Shown: positions 1 through 8,809 of the stretch, piece after piece
How positions within the stretch are numbered: the stretch's first letter is position 1
Layout: each line of letters starts with the position of its first letter
From: CALFML01 sp044222245
GTDB lineage: Bacteria; Myxococcota_A; Polyangia; Palsa-1104; JAEUJZ01
NCBI GenBank assembly: GCA_044222245.1
Contig: JBGANQ010000026.1
Coordinates: 30,941 to 94,940 of the forward strand
Length of the DNA: 64,000 nucleotides
Direction of reading: 5' to 3'
Notes under the pieces: model-generated
The model's input: the letters and a program-made list of their open reading frames with translations, nothing else
What the model was told of the DNA's origin: nothing
The model's database searches: none
Program-made: the position numbers and the translations under genes

Positions 1-210
1 GTTGCCTGAGGCGACTGGCGGCGTTGCTTGAGCCCAGACTGGCGGTGTTGCCGACTCGGCGACTGACGGCGTTGCTTGGGCGCAGACTGGTGGCATTGCT
101 TGGGCGCAGACTGGTGGCGTTGCTTGGGTGCAGACTGGTGGCGTTGCTTGGGCGCAGACGGTCGGTGTTGCTGGCTCGGCGACGGTCGGTGTTGCTGGCT
201 CAGCCACAGG
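1..210. repeat. 24-bp minisatellite, about 8 degenerate copies
   Basis: About eight head-to-tail copies of a 24-bp unit close to GACTGGTGGC GTTGCTTGGGCGCA. The central four are nearly identical, and the flanking ones drift to a second variant ending in GCTGGCTCGGC. The unit is a multiple of three, so several frames stay open. On the minus strand an open frame runs from an ATG at 239 off the left edge and would encode an eight-residue repeat of the type SAPKQRHQ. I cannot tell whether that frame is a real gene that starts here or simply the consequence of an in-frame minisatellite. The array begins 36 bases beyond the stop codon of the neighbouring GT4 gene. Confidence 0.85.
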
Positions 211-274
211 TGGCGCGCTTGCGGGGCAGCCAGTAACATGCGGCGGGCCGCACCGGCGCGGCCAGCTTGCGGCG

Positions 275-1561
275 TCAGCTGGCCGCGGCGGGGCGCGCCG
301 CCAGGCGCTCGTAGATGGACAGGAGGTGGCGGCGCTCGCGCTCCCAGACGAGCTCGGTCGCCGCATAGGCATAGGCGGCGCACTGCATGCGGCGCAGCAG
401 CTGGCGATCCTCGGCCAGCCGGCGCAGGCAGGCCGCCAGCTGCGCATCGTCACCGGCCGGGTAGAACAGCCCGGCGCCGTCCGCCACCGCCAGCCGATTG
501 CCGACAAGATCAGTGGCGCACACTGCCAGGCCGGCCGCCTGATACTCGTAGACCTTGCTCGAGGTGGTGAAGTGATAGCTCTGGCACAGCGGCGGGTGGA
601 CGGCCAGGCCAAGGTCGGCGCCGTCGGCTACCGCAGCTTCGACCAGCGCCGCGGCGCCGGGGACTGGCGGGCACAGGCGGACGGCGTCGCCCAGGGCGAG
701 CTCGGCCAGGCGCGCCCGCAGCGCCTGCTCTGCCGCTGGTGACAGACCGCCGCGCATCGTCAGCTGCACCGCGAGCGGCGCCGGCCCGCGGCGCAGCCGG
801 GCGAGGGCGCGCAGGATGTCGTCGGTCCCGTGCTGGTCAAGCCCGACGTGAGCCCCGTGATAGAGCAGGTGCAGCGTCCCCGGAGCGCCGAGCGGCCGCC
901 CGAGCGGCGAAGGGGCCTTGGCTCCGGCCGGCAGGTTGCGCACCACCACCGGCGGCGCAATCTGATAGCGGCGCTGCAGATCCTCGGCGATCAGGCGGTT
1001 CACGGTCAGCGTCGCCGCGGCGCCGCGGATGTAGTGGCCCTCGGCGACCGCCCGGGCCAGGCGCTCGGAGCTGCTCAGGCTCGGATCCTCATCGGTGTAA
1101 AGCTCGTGGGCATCATAGATGTAGGGGAAGGCCGGCCCGCCTAGCGCCCGCGCCGCCCAGGCCGCAGCGGGCAGGGTGCTTAGATCGTTGCAGTGCAGGA
1201 CCTCGCAGCCGTGCCGCACCGCGGCGATGCATAGCTCGGGCGCCGAGGTCGCCACCGCCAGACCGGCGACCCCGGGCAGCCGGGTCAGCGCCGCGGCCGG
1301 CAGCACCGCGCACAGCTGCAGCGCCGCCCGCTGCCGCAGCGCCGAGCTGGCCCAGAACAGGCCAGAGACGACGCCGCGCCGGCGGCGATCGAGCCGCCTG
1401 ACCGCGAACCCGAGCCCGCTCGGCGGCGGCGCCTCGCGATCCTGCGGCCCGAGGATGCCGATGACCGTCACCTGATGCCCCGCCGCCGCCAGCGTCTGGG
1501 CATGGCGGGTTACACGGCCGTCGAAGGTAACCGGGTTGGCCACCAGCATCACGATGCGCAC
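275..1561 (-). CDS. GT4-family glycosyltransferase (GT-B fold)
   Basis: A 428-aa protein resembling GT4 glycosyltransferases, which move a sugar from a nucleotide-sugar donor to a glycan or lipid acceptor at the cytoplasmic membrane face. The N-terminus has the typical opening MLVANPVTFDGRV (donor-side Rossmann fold), followed by YIYDAHELY, a conserved acceptor-domain motif. The C-terminal donor-binding half contains VYEYQAAGLAVCATDL, equivalent to the E-x7-E region of the family. I chose the GTG at 1561 because it gives the usual V/M-R-I-V-M-L-V start. An ATG at 1549 with an AGG 11 bases upstream is an equal alternative. The open frame extends further upstream but that part is not protein-like. 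Substrate unknown. It stands alone on the minus strand beside an amidase gene, outside the polysaccharide cluster. Confidence 0.82.
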   Translation of the reverse strand: MRIVMLVANPVTFDGRVTRHAQTLAAAGHQVTVIGILGPQDREAPPPSGLGFAVRRLDRRRRGVVSGLFWASSALRQRAALQLCAVLPAAALTRLPGVAGLAVATSAPELCIAAVRHGCEVLHCNDLSTLPAAAWAARALGGPAFPYIYDAHELYTDEDPSLSSSERLARAVAEGHYIRGAAATLTVNRLIAEDLQRRYQIAPPVVVRNLPAGAKAPSPLGRPLGAPGTLHLLYHGAHVGLDQHGTDDILRALARLRRGPAPLAVQLTMRGGLSPAAEQALRARLAELALGDAVRLCPPVPGAAALVEAAVADGADLGLAVHPPLCQSYHFTTSSKVYEYQAAGLAVCATDLVGNRLAVADGAGLFYPAGDDAQLAACLRRLAEDRQLLRRMQCAAYAYAATELVWERERRHLLSIYERLAARPAAAS

Positions 1562-1620
1562 CTGCGCAGGATAGCACCTGCCTGGCCGCGCATTGCGCCC
1601 ACAGCCGCGGTTGCCGGCAG

Positions 1621-2295
1621 CTATTTCGCCGCCGCCGCGAGCAGCTCGATCATCGCCTCGCCTTCGCCAAGCGCCTTGTCGTCCAGGTGCTCGTGGGCGC
1701 TGAAGGCGGGCAGGTCGTCCAGGGTGTAGTTGTTGCGGCCCGACTCTTGGGGGCCGGGCTGCGACAGCGAGCCGAGGTCGAGCTCGTAGTCGCGGGCGAG
1801 CAGATAGCACAGGGTCAGCACCGCGTCCTTCTGCGCCGCGGTGAGGTCGGGGTAGATCTCGCGGCCGTTGGCAGCCACCACCCGGGCCAGGGTGCGGTCG
1901 TCGTAGCCGAGCAGCCGCGCCTTGAGCTGCGGCGACAGCGGGATCGCCGCCAGCTGCCGGCGCAGGGGGCGGCTCCCGCCATACGGATCCAGGCGAATCG
2001 CCGGGCCCACCACCTCGATGCCCAGGGTCACCTCGTTGAACCCGTGGGTGTGCGAGACGAGCGCGTCGGCGGGCGTGATCAGCAAGGTGGCGCCGTCTTC
2101 ATCAATCAGGTACTGCGCGCCGATGTCGCTGCCCTTCTGGATGCGGTCGCGGTAGGCGGAAAGGACGCTCGCCGCGGTGCGGGTCTCGGTGCGGTGCAAG
2201 ACGACGCCGCGGGTCTGCGGCCGCGGCCCGAGCGACAGCGTCCCATACCGCGCGGTGAGATCCTGCACCCCCGGATACAGGCCCGCGATCGCCAC
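1621..2295 (-). CDS. N-acetylmuramoyl-L-alanine amidase, amidase_2/PGRP type
   Basis: A 224-aa protein with an amidase_2 (AmpD/PGRP-like) zinc amidase fold, which cleaves the lactyl-amide bond between MurNAc and the stem peptide. Visible features are GVVLHRTE (first zinc His), IGAQYLIDEDG, the LVSHTHGFN segment, TLGIEVVG, and a late SAHEHLDDK block that supplies the second His and the acidic ligand. No signal peptide is visible with the chosen GTG start at 2295, which has GGAG about 12 bases upstream. The frame is open to 2730 but the extra N-terminus is a shadow of the divergent GH31 gene. An ATG at 2445 would add a low-complexity leader. Role is probably cell-wall turnover or recycling. Confidence 0.8.
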   Translation of the reverse strand: MAIAGLYPGVQDLTARYGTLSLGPRPQTRGVVLHRTETRTAASVLSAYRDRIQKGSDIGAQYLIDEDGATLLITPADALVSHTHGFNEVTLGIEVVGPAIRLDPYGGSRPLRRQLAAIPLSPQLKARLLGYDDRTLARVVAANGREIYPDLTAAQKDAVLTLCYLLARDYELDLGSLSQPGPQESGRNNYTLDDLPAFSAHEHLDDKALGEGEAMIELLAAAAK

Positions 2296-2434
2296 CTCAG
2301 CCCCCGGCTCCGACGGCGCGCTCGGGCGGCGACCCGGCGCCCGAGCGCCGCGCGGTCGCGCGCCACCACAGAGAAATCCTCGCCTGCATGCGTCCCTGTA
2401 TTCTGCCTTGGCGCGCGGCGCAAAGCGCAGCAAG

Positions 2435-5041
2435 ATGCCGCCCATGCCGCGCAGGTATCGATTGTTTCGCGCTTTTCGTGCAGTTGGCGAGCCCTGCCGC
2501 AGGCGGCGGGGCTGGGTCCTGGCCGCCGCCGTCCTGGCCGCGCCGCTTGTCGCCTGCATGCCCGCCGAGCCGGGGTCGCCGCCGCCAGTCGCCGAGCCGC
2601 CGGCGCGACTTGGCGAGTCGGACTTCGCCGTGGAGTTCGCGCCAGCCGAGCTGCAGCTGCGACTGCTGCGCCGGGACGAGATCCTGCTGCGCTTCCCCGC
2701 CGATGCGATCCAGATCGGCACCGTCGACAAGCTCGATGACCACGCGAGCTACGACCCCTACTGGATGGAGTACGGCGAGGAGCTGTTTCCGCCGGCGCCG
2801 CCCGAGACCCTGACCTGGCACACCGTGACCGCCGCCCGCTTCACCGAGCACAGCGGCGAGCGGCTGGTGGTCGCGCTCGAGCTCACCGGCGGCCTGGGCG
2901 CCACCTTGACGATCACCCGCGACGCTGCCGGCCGCTTCGGCGCGCTCGTTGTTCCCGACCCCCGCGCGAGCGGGCGGGCGGTGGCGCTTTTGCGGCTGCG
3001 GCCGCGCGCCGACACCCACGAGGGCTTCTACGGCCTTGGCGAGTGGCCCGACTCGGTGGACCACCGCGACAAGGTGCGGCCGATGCAGATGGAGGCCTCC
3101 CTCACCGAGTCGTTTGACAACGAGAACCATGTGCCGATCCCGCTGCTCATCGGCACCCGCGGCTGGGGCCTGTTCGTGCAGAGCCAGCGCGTCGGCCTCT
3201 TCGATGTCGCCCACAAGCAGCCCGACCTGGTCGAGATCACCTACGGCACCGCCGAGCAGAGCGCCCAGGGCCTGCGCTTCCACCTGTTTGCCGCCGAGCG
3301 GCCGCTGGACATCGTCCGCCGCTACTACGACGTGACCGGCGACCCGCTGCTGCCGGCGCCGTGGGCGCTGGGCCCGTGGATCTGGCGCAACGAAAACCGC
3401 GATCAGGCGCAGGTGCTGGACGACATCGCCAAGATTCGCCAGCTCGACCTGGCGACGAGCGCCATCTGGATCGACCGCCCCTACGCGACCCACGTCAACA
3501 GCTTCGACTGGCAGCCCGCCCGCTTCCCCCGGCCCGAGCAGATCTTCGCCGCCGCCCACAGCGCCGGCCTGCGCATGGCGCTGTGGCACACCCCGTACCT
3601 GGAGCCTGGCACCCCGGATCGCGCCGAGGCGCTGCAGAACGGCTACTTCCCGCTGCAGAGCGGCATCCTCCTCAACGGCTGGAGCGAGCCCATCGACTTC
3701 ACCAGCCCCGGCGCGGTGGCCCTGTGGAAGGATCGCCTCAGCCGCTACATCCGACTCGGCGTCGAGGGGTTCAAGCTCGACTACGGCGAGGACGTGGTGC
3801 CGGCCCTGGGATCCTCGCGCAACGCCTGGAACTTCCACGACGGCAGCGATGAGCGCACCGGCCACTATCAGTATCAGCTCGACTACCACGGCCTGTACGC
3901 CTCGCTGCTGCCGGCGAGCGGCGGCTTCCTCCTGTGTCGCGCCGGCCGCTACGGCGATCAGAAAAATGTCTCGGTGGTCTGGCCCGGCGACATGGACGCG
4001 ACGTTTACCCGCTACCGCGAGACCATCAAGGACGGCAGCAAGACCCTGGTCGGCGTCGGCGGCCTGCCGGCGACGGTGATCCAGGGGATAAACCTCGGCG
4101 CCTCCGGCTTCCCCTTCTTCGCCGCCGACACCGGCGGCTACCGCCACAGCCCGCCGGACCGCGAGCTGTACATCCGCTGGTTCGAGCAGACAGCGCTCGG
4201 CACGGTGATGGAGGTCGGCGACGCCAGCAGCCAGCCGCCCTGGGAGTTTACCGGCGACAACGGGCGCGACGTAGCGGCCCTGGACCTGTACCGGCAGTAC
4301 GCGCGGCTGCACATGCGGCTGTTCCCCTATGTGTGGACCTACGCCCAGCGCCTCAAGGTCGACGGGCGGCCGATCCAGCGCGCGGTCGGCCTTGCCTACC
4401 CCGAGCTCGGCCAGCACCCCGATGACCAGTACCTGCTCGGCGATGCGCTGCTGGTGGCCCCGGTGGTCGATCGCGGGGCGCGGCAGCGCCCGGTGGTGTT
4501 CCCGCCCGGCGACTGGGTCGACTACTGGAGCGGCACCGTCTATCACGGCGGCACCAGCGGCATGACGGCGATGGTCCCGGCGCCGCTAGAGACCCTGCCC
4601 CTGTTCATGCGCGCCGGCGGCATCGTGCCGCTGCTGCGGCCGACCATCGATACGATCTCCCCGGCCACCGACGCCGGCGTCGAGTCGTTCGCCAATGATC
4701 CGGGCCCGCTGTACGCCCGCCTTGTCCCCGGCCCGCAGCCTGCGGTCTTCACGCTGTACGACGGCACCGAGCTCGCCCAGGACGCGCTCTCCAGCAAAGG
4801 GGCGCCGCTGCAGCTGCGAGTAAAACCAGGGACGCTGTTCAAAGACGCCACGGTGCTGGAGGTCGTGGGCATCAGCCAGCCGAGCCAGGTCCGCCGCAGC
4901 GGCAGCGAGCTGCCCAAGCTCGCCGCGGCGCCCGATCTCGAGCTGGCCAGTGAGGGCTGGCTCTGGCAGCCCACCGCCGGCGGGACGCTGCTCCTGAAGC
5001 TGGCCGCCCGTCCCGCCGAGCAGCTGGTGACGGTCCAGTGA
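2435..5041 (+). CDS. GH31-family alpha-glycosidase lipoprotein
   Basis: An 868-aa glycoside hydrolase of family 31. The N-terminus has a basic stretch, a hydrophobic segment and a lipobox PLVAC with the modified Cys at residue 41, so it is probably a lipoprotein. The (beta/alpha)8 domain carries the catalytic nucleophile in GFKLDYGED (Asp449) and the acid/base in VVWPGDMDATF (Asp519). The 70-residue spacing is normal for GH31. Downstream are GFPFFAADTGGY and the beta-sandwich segments ending about residue 868. Substrates of this family include alpha-glucosides, alpha-xylosides and sulfoquinovosides, and I cannot choose among them. ATG 2435 or ATG 2444 could start. It lies divergent from the amidase and alone in its transcription unit. 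Confidence 0.88.
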   Translation: MPPMPRRYRLFRAFRAVGEPCRRRRGWVLAAAVLAAPLVACMPAEPGSPPPVAEPPARLGESDFAVEFAPAELQLRLLRRDEILLRFPADAIQIGTVDKLDDHASYDPYWMEYGEELFPPAPPETLTWHTVTAARFTEHSGERLVVALELTGGLGATLTITRDAAGRFGALVVPDPRASGRAVALLRLRPRADTHEGFYGLGEWPDSVDHRDKVRPMQMEASLTESFDNENHVPIPLLIGTRGWGLFVQSQRVGLFDVAHKQPDLVEITYGTAEQSAQGLRFHLFAAERPLDIVRRYYDVTGDPLLPAPWALGPWIWRNENRDQAQVLDDIAKIRQLDLATSAIWIDRPYATHVNSFDWQPARFPRPEQIFAAAHSAGLRMALWHTPYLEPGTPDRAEALQNGYFPLQSGILLNGWSEPIDFTSPGAVALWKDRLSRYIRLGVEGFKLDYGEDVVPALGSSRNAWNFHDGSDERTGHYQYQLDYHGLYASLLPASGGFLLCRAGRYGDQKNVSVVWPGDMDATFTRYRETIKDGSKTLVGVGGLPATVIQGINLGASGFPFFAADTGGYRHSPPDRELYIRWFEQTALGTVMEVGDASSQPPWEFTGDNGRDVAALDLYRQYARLHMRLFPYVWTYAQRLKVDGRPIQRAVGLAYPELGQHPDDQYLLGDALLVAPVVDRGARQRPVVFPPGDWVDYWSGTVYHGGTSGMTAMVPAPLETLPLFMRAGGIVPLLRPTIDTISPATDAGVESFANDPGPLYARLVPGPQPAVFTLYDGTELAQDALSSKGAPLQLRVKPGTLFKDATVLEVVGISQPSQVRRSGSELPKLAAAPDLELASEGWLWQPTAGGTLLLKLAARPAEQLVTVQ

Positions 5042-5094
5042 GACCACTGCGGGTCGGGGCGCCGCCGCCCGCCGTGGGCTGATAGACTGCGACC

Positions 5095-5775
5095 ATGGCT
5101 TACCCGCTGCCGACCTCCCTTTTGCGCGATGCGCTGAGCTACGGGGTGGTCGCCTTCTCCGCGATCTTTTTCGTCGTCGATCCCATCGCCGTGGTGCCAG
5201 TGTTCATCACCATCACCGAAGGCGACAGCGAACAGAAGCGCCGCGCCATGGCCTGGCGGGCGTGCGTGATCACCGCCGCCATCCTGCTCACCTTCATGGT
5301 CGGCGGCGGTCTTATCTTTCAGCTGTTCGGGCTGACCCTGGCCGCCTTCAAGATCGCCGGCGGCATCCTGCTCATGCTGACCGCGCTCGACATGCTGCGC
5401 AGCCTGCCGTCGCGCACCCGCACCAGCAACCAGGAGGTCACCGAGGCCGTCCACAAGCCCGACGTGGCGATCGTCCCCCTGGCCATGCCGCTGCTCGCCG
5501 GCCCCGGCTCGATCGCCACGGTGATGGTGCTGGTGGCGCAAGCCAGCCACGTCTGGCAGTTCCTGCTGCTCGGGCTGTCGATCCTGGTGACCGCGCTTAT
5601 CTCCTATCTGATGCTGCGCGCAGCGGGGCTGGTCAACCGCTTCCTCGGCAACTCCGGCCGCGCCATCTTGGAGCGCGTCATGGGCCTATTGCTCGTCGCC
5701 ATCGCCGTCCAGTTCATCCTCGGTGGGGTGCGCGACGCCTTCCCCGAGCTGTTCCACCCAGTCAAGAGCTCCTGA
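5095..5775 (+). CDS. MarC-family (UPF0056) integral membrane protein
   Basis: A 226-aa, six-helix membrane protein of the MarC/YhgN family. The diagnostic N-terminal segment FFVVDPIAVVPVFITIT is followed by helices around residues 50-75, 80-100, 130-150, 155-175 and 195-215, and by the conserved AMPLLAGPGSIATVMV block at about 126-140. The family is widespread but its biochemical role is still uncertain; the old link to multiple antibiotic resistance is not supported. It starts 53 bases after the GH31 stop with no strong Shine-Dalgarno sequence, so it may be co-transcribed with the glycosidase. Confidence 0.92.
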   Translation: MAYPLPTSLLRDALSYGVVAFSAIFFVVDPIAVVPVFITITEGDSEQKRRAMAWRACVITAAILLTFMVGGGLIFQLFGLTLAAFKIAGGILLMLTALDMLRSLPSRTRTSNQEVTEAVHKPDVAIVPLAMPLLAGPGSIATVMVLVAQASHVWQFLLLGLSILVTALISYLMLRAAGLVNRFLGNSGRAILERVMGLLLVAIAVQFILGGVRDAFPELFHPVKSS

Positions 5776-6138
5776 GGGCCGCGCGCCGCAGGTTCGTTAG
5801 CACCGCTGCGCCGGGCTGGGCGATGCAAGAGGCTGTCTGGGCTGGGTGCAGCTTTGCTGCGCGCCGTGCTGCTTGGCCCTGCCCGGCTCCTCTATGGGCA
5901 CCCAGCGGGGGACTGAGCTGAGCAGACCGCCCTGCAAGCTAGGTCTCAACTGAAGCAGGCTGCGCCGGACAAGCCAGGTCAGCGCAGCGACAGCGGTGGG
6001 AGTCGGTGGGAATCGGTGGGGAGGCTTGATAGGAAGCGCGCCCGGCGGCAGACCGTGTCGCGGCGGCGGGGAGAGACGGGCCGCGCCGCCGTCACCTGTA
6101 AGCGACGCCGCGGCGCGGCGCAGAGCAGCCGAGAAGGA
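5776..6138. other. Intergenic region, no gene recognised
   Basis: A 363-base gap between the convergent marC-type gene and the helix-hairpin-helix gene. I see no tRNA cloverleaf, no coding frame with protein-like composition and no clear terminator with a U-tract. Near 5990-6025 there is a short run of three TCGGTGGGA-like repeats. Confidence 0.6.
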
Positions 6139-6519
6139 TCAGTTGCGGCCCGGTCGCGCGGTCAGGGTCGTCGGGCCGGACAGCGCCAGCAGCGGTCGCA
6201 GGCGGGCAAAGGTCTTGCGGCCGATGCCCCTTATGCGCTGCAGCTCCTCGACGTGCTTGAACGGGTGCTGGCGGCGATAGTTGACGATCGCGGTGGCGCG
6301 GCTGGGGCCGACACCGGGCAGCAGGATCAGCTGCGCTTCCGAGGCCTCGTTGAGGTTTATCACCGCGCCGCCGGGGCGCGACTCGCCGGGCACCGCCGGG
6401 GTGGCCGAGCGACCGGGCGCGGCGGCGGCAGCCTGACCCGGGTGCGGCGGCGTCGCCGCGAAGGCGGGGGCGGCGGTGGTAAGGACGGACAGGGCAATCG
6501 CCCCCAGGATGTTACGCAT
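6139..6519 (-). CDS. ComEA-like helix-hairpin-helix protein, exported
   Basis: A 126-aa protein with a cleavable signal peptide (MRNILGAIALSVLTTAAPAFA), a short Ala/Pro-rich linker, and a ComEA-type double helix-hairpin-helix domain: INLNEASEAQLILLPGVG, then VEELQRIRGIGRKTF. Family members bind double-stranded DNA in the periplasm or at the cell surface and take part in natural transformation, but stand-alone short forms are common and often uncharacterised. The ATG at 6519 follows AAAGGAG at a nine-base spacing. Upstream in the same direction is a small conserved protein. No other competence gene is in view. Confidence 0.88.
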   Translation of the reverse strand: MRNILGAIALSVLTTAAPAFAATPPHPGQAAAAAPGRSATPAVPGESRPGGAVINLNEASEAQLILLPGVGPSRATAIVNYRRQHPFKHVEELQRIRGIGRKTFARLRPLLALSGPTTLTARPGRN

Positions 6520-6626
6520 GCGCAGTCTCCTTTCAGGTTCTGGTTGAGCCACGGACGGTCACGGCAGGTCCGCGGTAGATCTGTGGGCAGTCTGTTTCTG
6601 GTCGGTCGCACCTCCTCGCGGTCGGC

Positions 6627-6998
6627 TCACCGGCCGCCGCGGTCGCCCTCGGCGCCTGGCAGCGGCTCGACGTCGCGGCTGCCGGGCGGGGGCGCCTCCC
6701 GGATGTGCAGCTGGCCCGAGAGCGGCACCGCATCCAGGCGCACGTTCAGCGACTGATCGCGGTTGACGAAGGCGACGCCGACGCGCAGCCAGACGCGACG
6801 ACCCTTGCCGCGTTCGATGATGGTGTAGACCACCTTCCAGGGAACCCGACCGGCGCCCTCATCAAAGGAGGCCACGGTCGCGGCGCCGCTCGGGGGCGGC
6901 GGCGCTGGATCCGGGAACAGCGGGGCCAGGGGTGCCGCGCGCGCGGTCGCGGCGGTCCCAAGCGCCGAGCGTGAGCTTGCAGCGGATTGTGCGGTCAT
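6627..6998 (-). CDS. Small conserved protein of unknown function
   Basis: A 123-aa cytoplasmic protein without signal peptide. After a disordered Ala/Pro-rich N-terminus (about 50 residues) there is a compact region: VVYTIIERGKGRRVWLRVG followed by AFVNRDQSLNVRLDAVPLSGQLHIRE. The VNRD.SLNV.LDA.P..G.L.IR pattern recurs in small uncharacterised proteins of high-GC proteobacteria that I recognise only by pattern, not by name. The ATG at 6998 has AAAGG eight bases upstream. It precedes the helix-hairpin-helix gene by 107 bases on the same strand. Function unknown. Confidence 0.75.
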   Translation of the reverse strand: MTAQSAASSRSALGTAATARAAPLAPLFPDPAPPPPSGAATVASFDEGAGRVPWKVVYTIIERGKGRRVWLRVGVAFVNRDQSLNVRLDAVPLSGQLHIREAPPPGSRDVEPLPGAEGDRGGR

Positions 6999-7147
6999 CT
7001 GACATACCTTTCTTCAAGAGGGAGCGTGCCGGCAGCCCTGCATCGCGTCGTCGCGCGGACAGCAAGCGGCAAAGCAGCACCCGTGCCAGCCAGGTGGCCG
7101 GGCGTCTCCGACGGAAGATAGGCTCAGGTAGGAGTGTGGAGGGAGGG

Positions 7148-7190
7148 GCCGGCCGGAGGCGCGGCGGACAGCGTCCGCATTCCGGCCGGC
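7148..7190. other. Nested stem-loop downstream of the seven-module lipoprotein gene
   Basis: A perfect 10-bp outer inverted repeat (GCCGGCCGGA / TCCGGCCGGC) encloses a second perfect hairpin, GCGGAC-AGC-GTCCGC. It lies about 15 bases past the stop of the minus-strand gene at 7206. It could end transcription or stabilise the mRNA end, but there is no U-tract. Confidence 0.5.
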
Positions 7191-7205
7191 GGGCGAGCGC
7201 TCAGG

Positions 7206-8738
7206 CTACTTGCAGCACTCGTACTTGGCGTGCAGGTACTGGCCCATGGCGCCGCAGGCGTCGTACGGCGAGAACGCGGTGAGGGTCAGCCCCGCCATCT
7301 TGCAGGTGCCCTCGGCCTGCGACTTCAGCGTCGTCTCGGCCACGCAGGTGCGGCCATCGCCGAGGAGTCCCCCGGTGCAGGTCGGCGGCGGCGGCGGCGG
7401 CGTGGCCCCGCAGCACTCAAACTCCGCCTCGCTGAAGCCGCCCATGCACGGGCCGCTCATCGACAGCCCGGTCAGGGTCTGCTTCTTGGTGGCGCAGTAC
7501 GTATCCCCCTCGGTCTTCCACTGCGCCGGGGTGTGGCACATGCCGGTGCTCGGAGCCTTCTCGGTCGAGCAGACCGGCGGCGGTGGCGGCGGCGGCGGGC
7601 TGCCACAGCACTCGAACACGATGTCCTGGTGCCCGCCCATGCAGGCCTTGCCATACGCCAGCGCGCCCAGCGTCTGCTTCTTGGCCGTGCACGCCGAGTC
7701 GGCCTTGAGCTTCCAGGTCGCGTCGTCCACGCAGCTCATGCTCGCCAGCGACTCGCGGGTGCACATCGGAGGAGGAGGAGGAGGCGGCGGCGTGGGGCCG
7801 CAGCACTCGAACTTGACCTCCAGGTGTCCGCCCATGCACGCGGCGCCGAAGCTCACCGCGCCCACGCTCTGCATCTTGGCCTTGCACGTCGCTTCGATCC
7901 GGCTCTTCCACGTCGCGTCATCGATGCAGCTCCTCTCCGTCAGCGACTGCGCCGTGCACATCGGTGGCGGCGGCGGCGGCGTGGTGGGGCCGCAGCACTC
8001 GAACTTGACCTCCAGGTGTCCGCCCATGCACGCGGCGCCGAAGCTCACTGCGCCCACGCTCTGCATCTTGGCCTTGCACGTCGCTTCGATCCGGCTCTTC
8101 CACGTCGCGTCAGCGATGCAGCTCTTCTCCGTCAGCGACTGCGCCGTGCACATCGGTGGGGGAGGAGGAGGCGGCGGCGGCGTCGGCGTGCAGCACTCGA
8201 ACTGCGCCGCGCTGAAGCCGCCCATGCCGCACGGCCGATCGAGCTTCAGATCATTTAGTTGCAGCTTGTGCATCGAGCAGAACGCGATGCCCTCCTTCTT
8301 CCATGCGTCGCTCATCAGACAGGTGCCGGGCGCGATGGTGGCGGGGGCCCACATGCACATGCGCGGCGGCGGCGTCGGGGCGTTGCAGCAGTCGTAGGTC
8401 GCCTCGCGCCAGCGGCCGGTGCCGCAGCTCTGGGCGAAGCTCACATGCTTCAGGTCCAGCCCCTTGCCGGCGCAGGCCATGGCGCCGTAGGCGCTCCAGG
8501 TCGCCTCGTCCTTGCAGCTGGTCGGTCCGCCCTGGGTCTCGCTGGTGCACTTGGGGGCGTCCAGGGTCTTGACCGAGCTGGCATTGCCGTTGACATCGTC
8601 CGCCGCGACCCCGCAGCCGCCCAGCGCGGCGCCCACGAGGAGCAGCGCGGCATAGGGCCACGGCGTCCGGCGCGAAGCGGGCTGGGGGGGACATCGACCG
8701 GGCGGCTGGCTGGACAGGGGATGCTTTAGTTGCTGCAT
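7206..8738 (-). CDS. Lipoprotein with seven six-cysteine modules joined by polyproline linkers
   Basis: A 510-aa predicted lipoprotein (hydrophobic stretch about 28-41, lipobox ALGGC, Cys42). The rest is seven repeats at about 64-118, 128-183, 197-249, 261-314, 326-378, 390-443 and 454-509. Each has six cysteines with the spacing C-x(9-11)-C-x13-C-x15-C-x(10-12)-C-C. There is a Trp six residues after the second Cys (Leu in the last copy) and usually an FECC or similar ending. Modules are separated by linkers of up to nine prolines. Modules 3 and 4 are nearly identical in DNA, a recent 192-bp duplication. The ATG at 8738 has the perfect ribosome site AAGGAGGT. The module is not one I recognise; disulfide-bonded surface domains presented on rigid stalks are my inference. 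It follows a two-module paralogue by 71 bases. Confidence 0.88.
   Translation of the reverse strand: MQQLKHPLSSQPPGRCPPQPASRRTPWPYAALLLVGAALGGCGVAADDVNGNASSVKTLDAPKCTSETQGGPTSCKDEATWSAYGAMACAGKGLDLKHVSFAQSCGTGRWREATYDCCNAPTPPPRMCMWAPATIAPGTCLMSDAWKKEGIAFCSMHKLQLNDLKLDRPCGMGGFSAAQFECCTPTPPPPPPPPPMCTAQSLTEKSCIADATWKSRIEATCKAKMQSVGAVSFGAACMGGHLEVKFECCGPTTPPPPPPMCTAQSLTERSCIDDATWKSRIEATCKAKMQSVGAVSFGAACMGGHLEVKFECCGPTPPPPPPPPMCTRESLASMSCVDDATWKLKADSACTAKKQTLGALAYGKACMGGHQDIVFECCGSPPPPPPPPVCSTEKAPSTGMCHTPAQWKTEGDTYCATKKQTLTGLSMSGPCMGGFSEAEFECCGATPPPPPPTCTGGLLGDGRTCVAETTLKSQAEGTCKMAGLTLTAFSPYDACGAMGQYLHAKYECCK
7792..8175 (-). repeat. 192-bp tandem duplication inside the seven-module gene
   Basis: Two adjacent 192-bp copies (about 7792-7983 and 7984-8175) encode modules 4 and 3. 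Over roughly 150 aligned bases I count only about three substitutions outside the proline-linker codons. 192 is a multiple of three and equals one 64-residue module plus linker. Confidence 0.85.
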
Positions 8739-8809
8739 GGGACCTCCTTGGTGAGGATCGTGCCGCGAGATCAGCCCGCGGCTTCCGTTTGTTGGTCAGG
8801 GCCGCTGGG

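Noticed and set aside
5776..6138. Possible tRNA or RNA gene between marC and the HhH gene
   Set aside because: No cloverleaf arms, no CCA-like end and no conserved RNA motif.
7210..8397. Long plus-strand frame across the cysteine-module gene
   Set aside because: It is the mirror of the repeated minus-strand gene; the minus strand has a lipobox, a perfect ribosome site and the ordered cysteine spacing.
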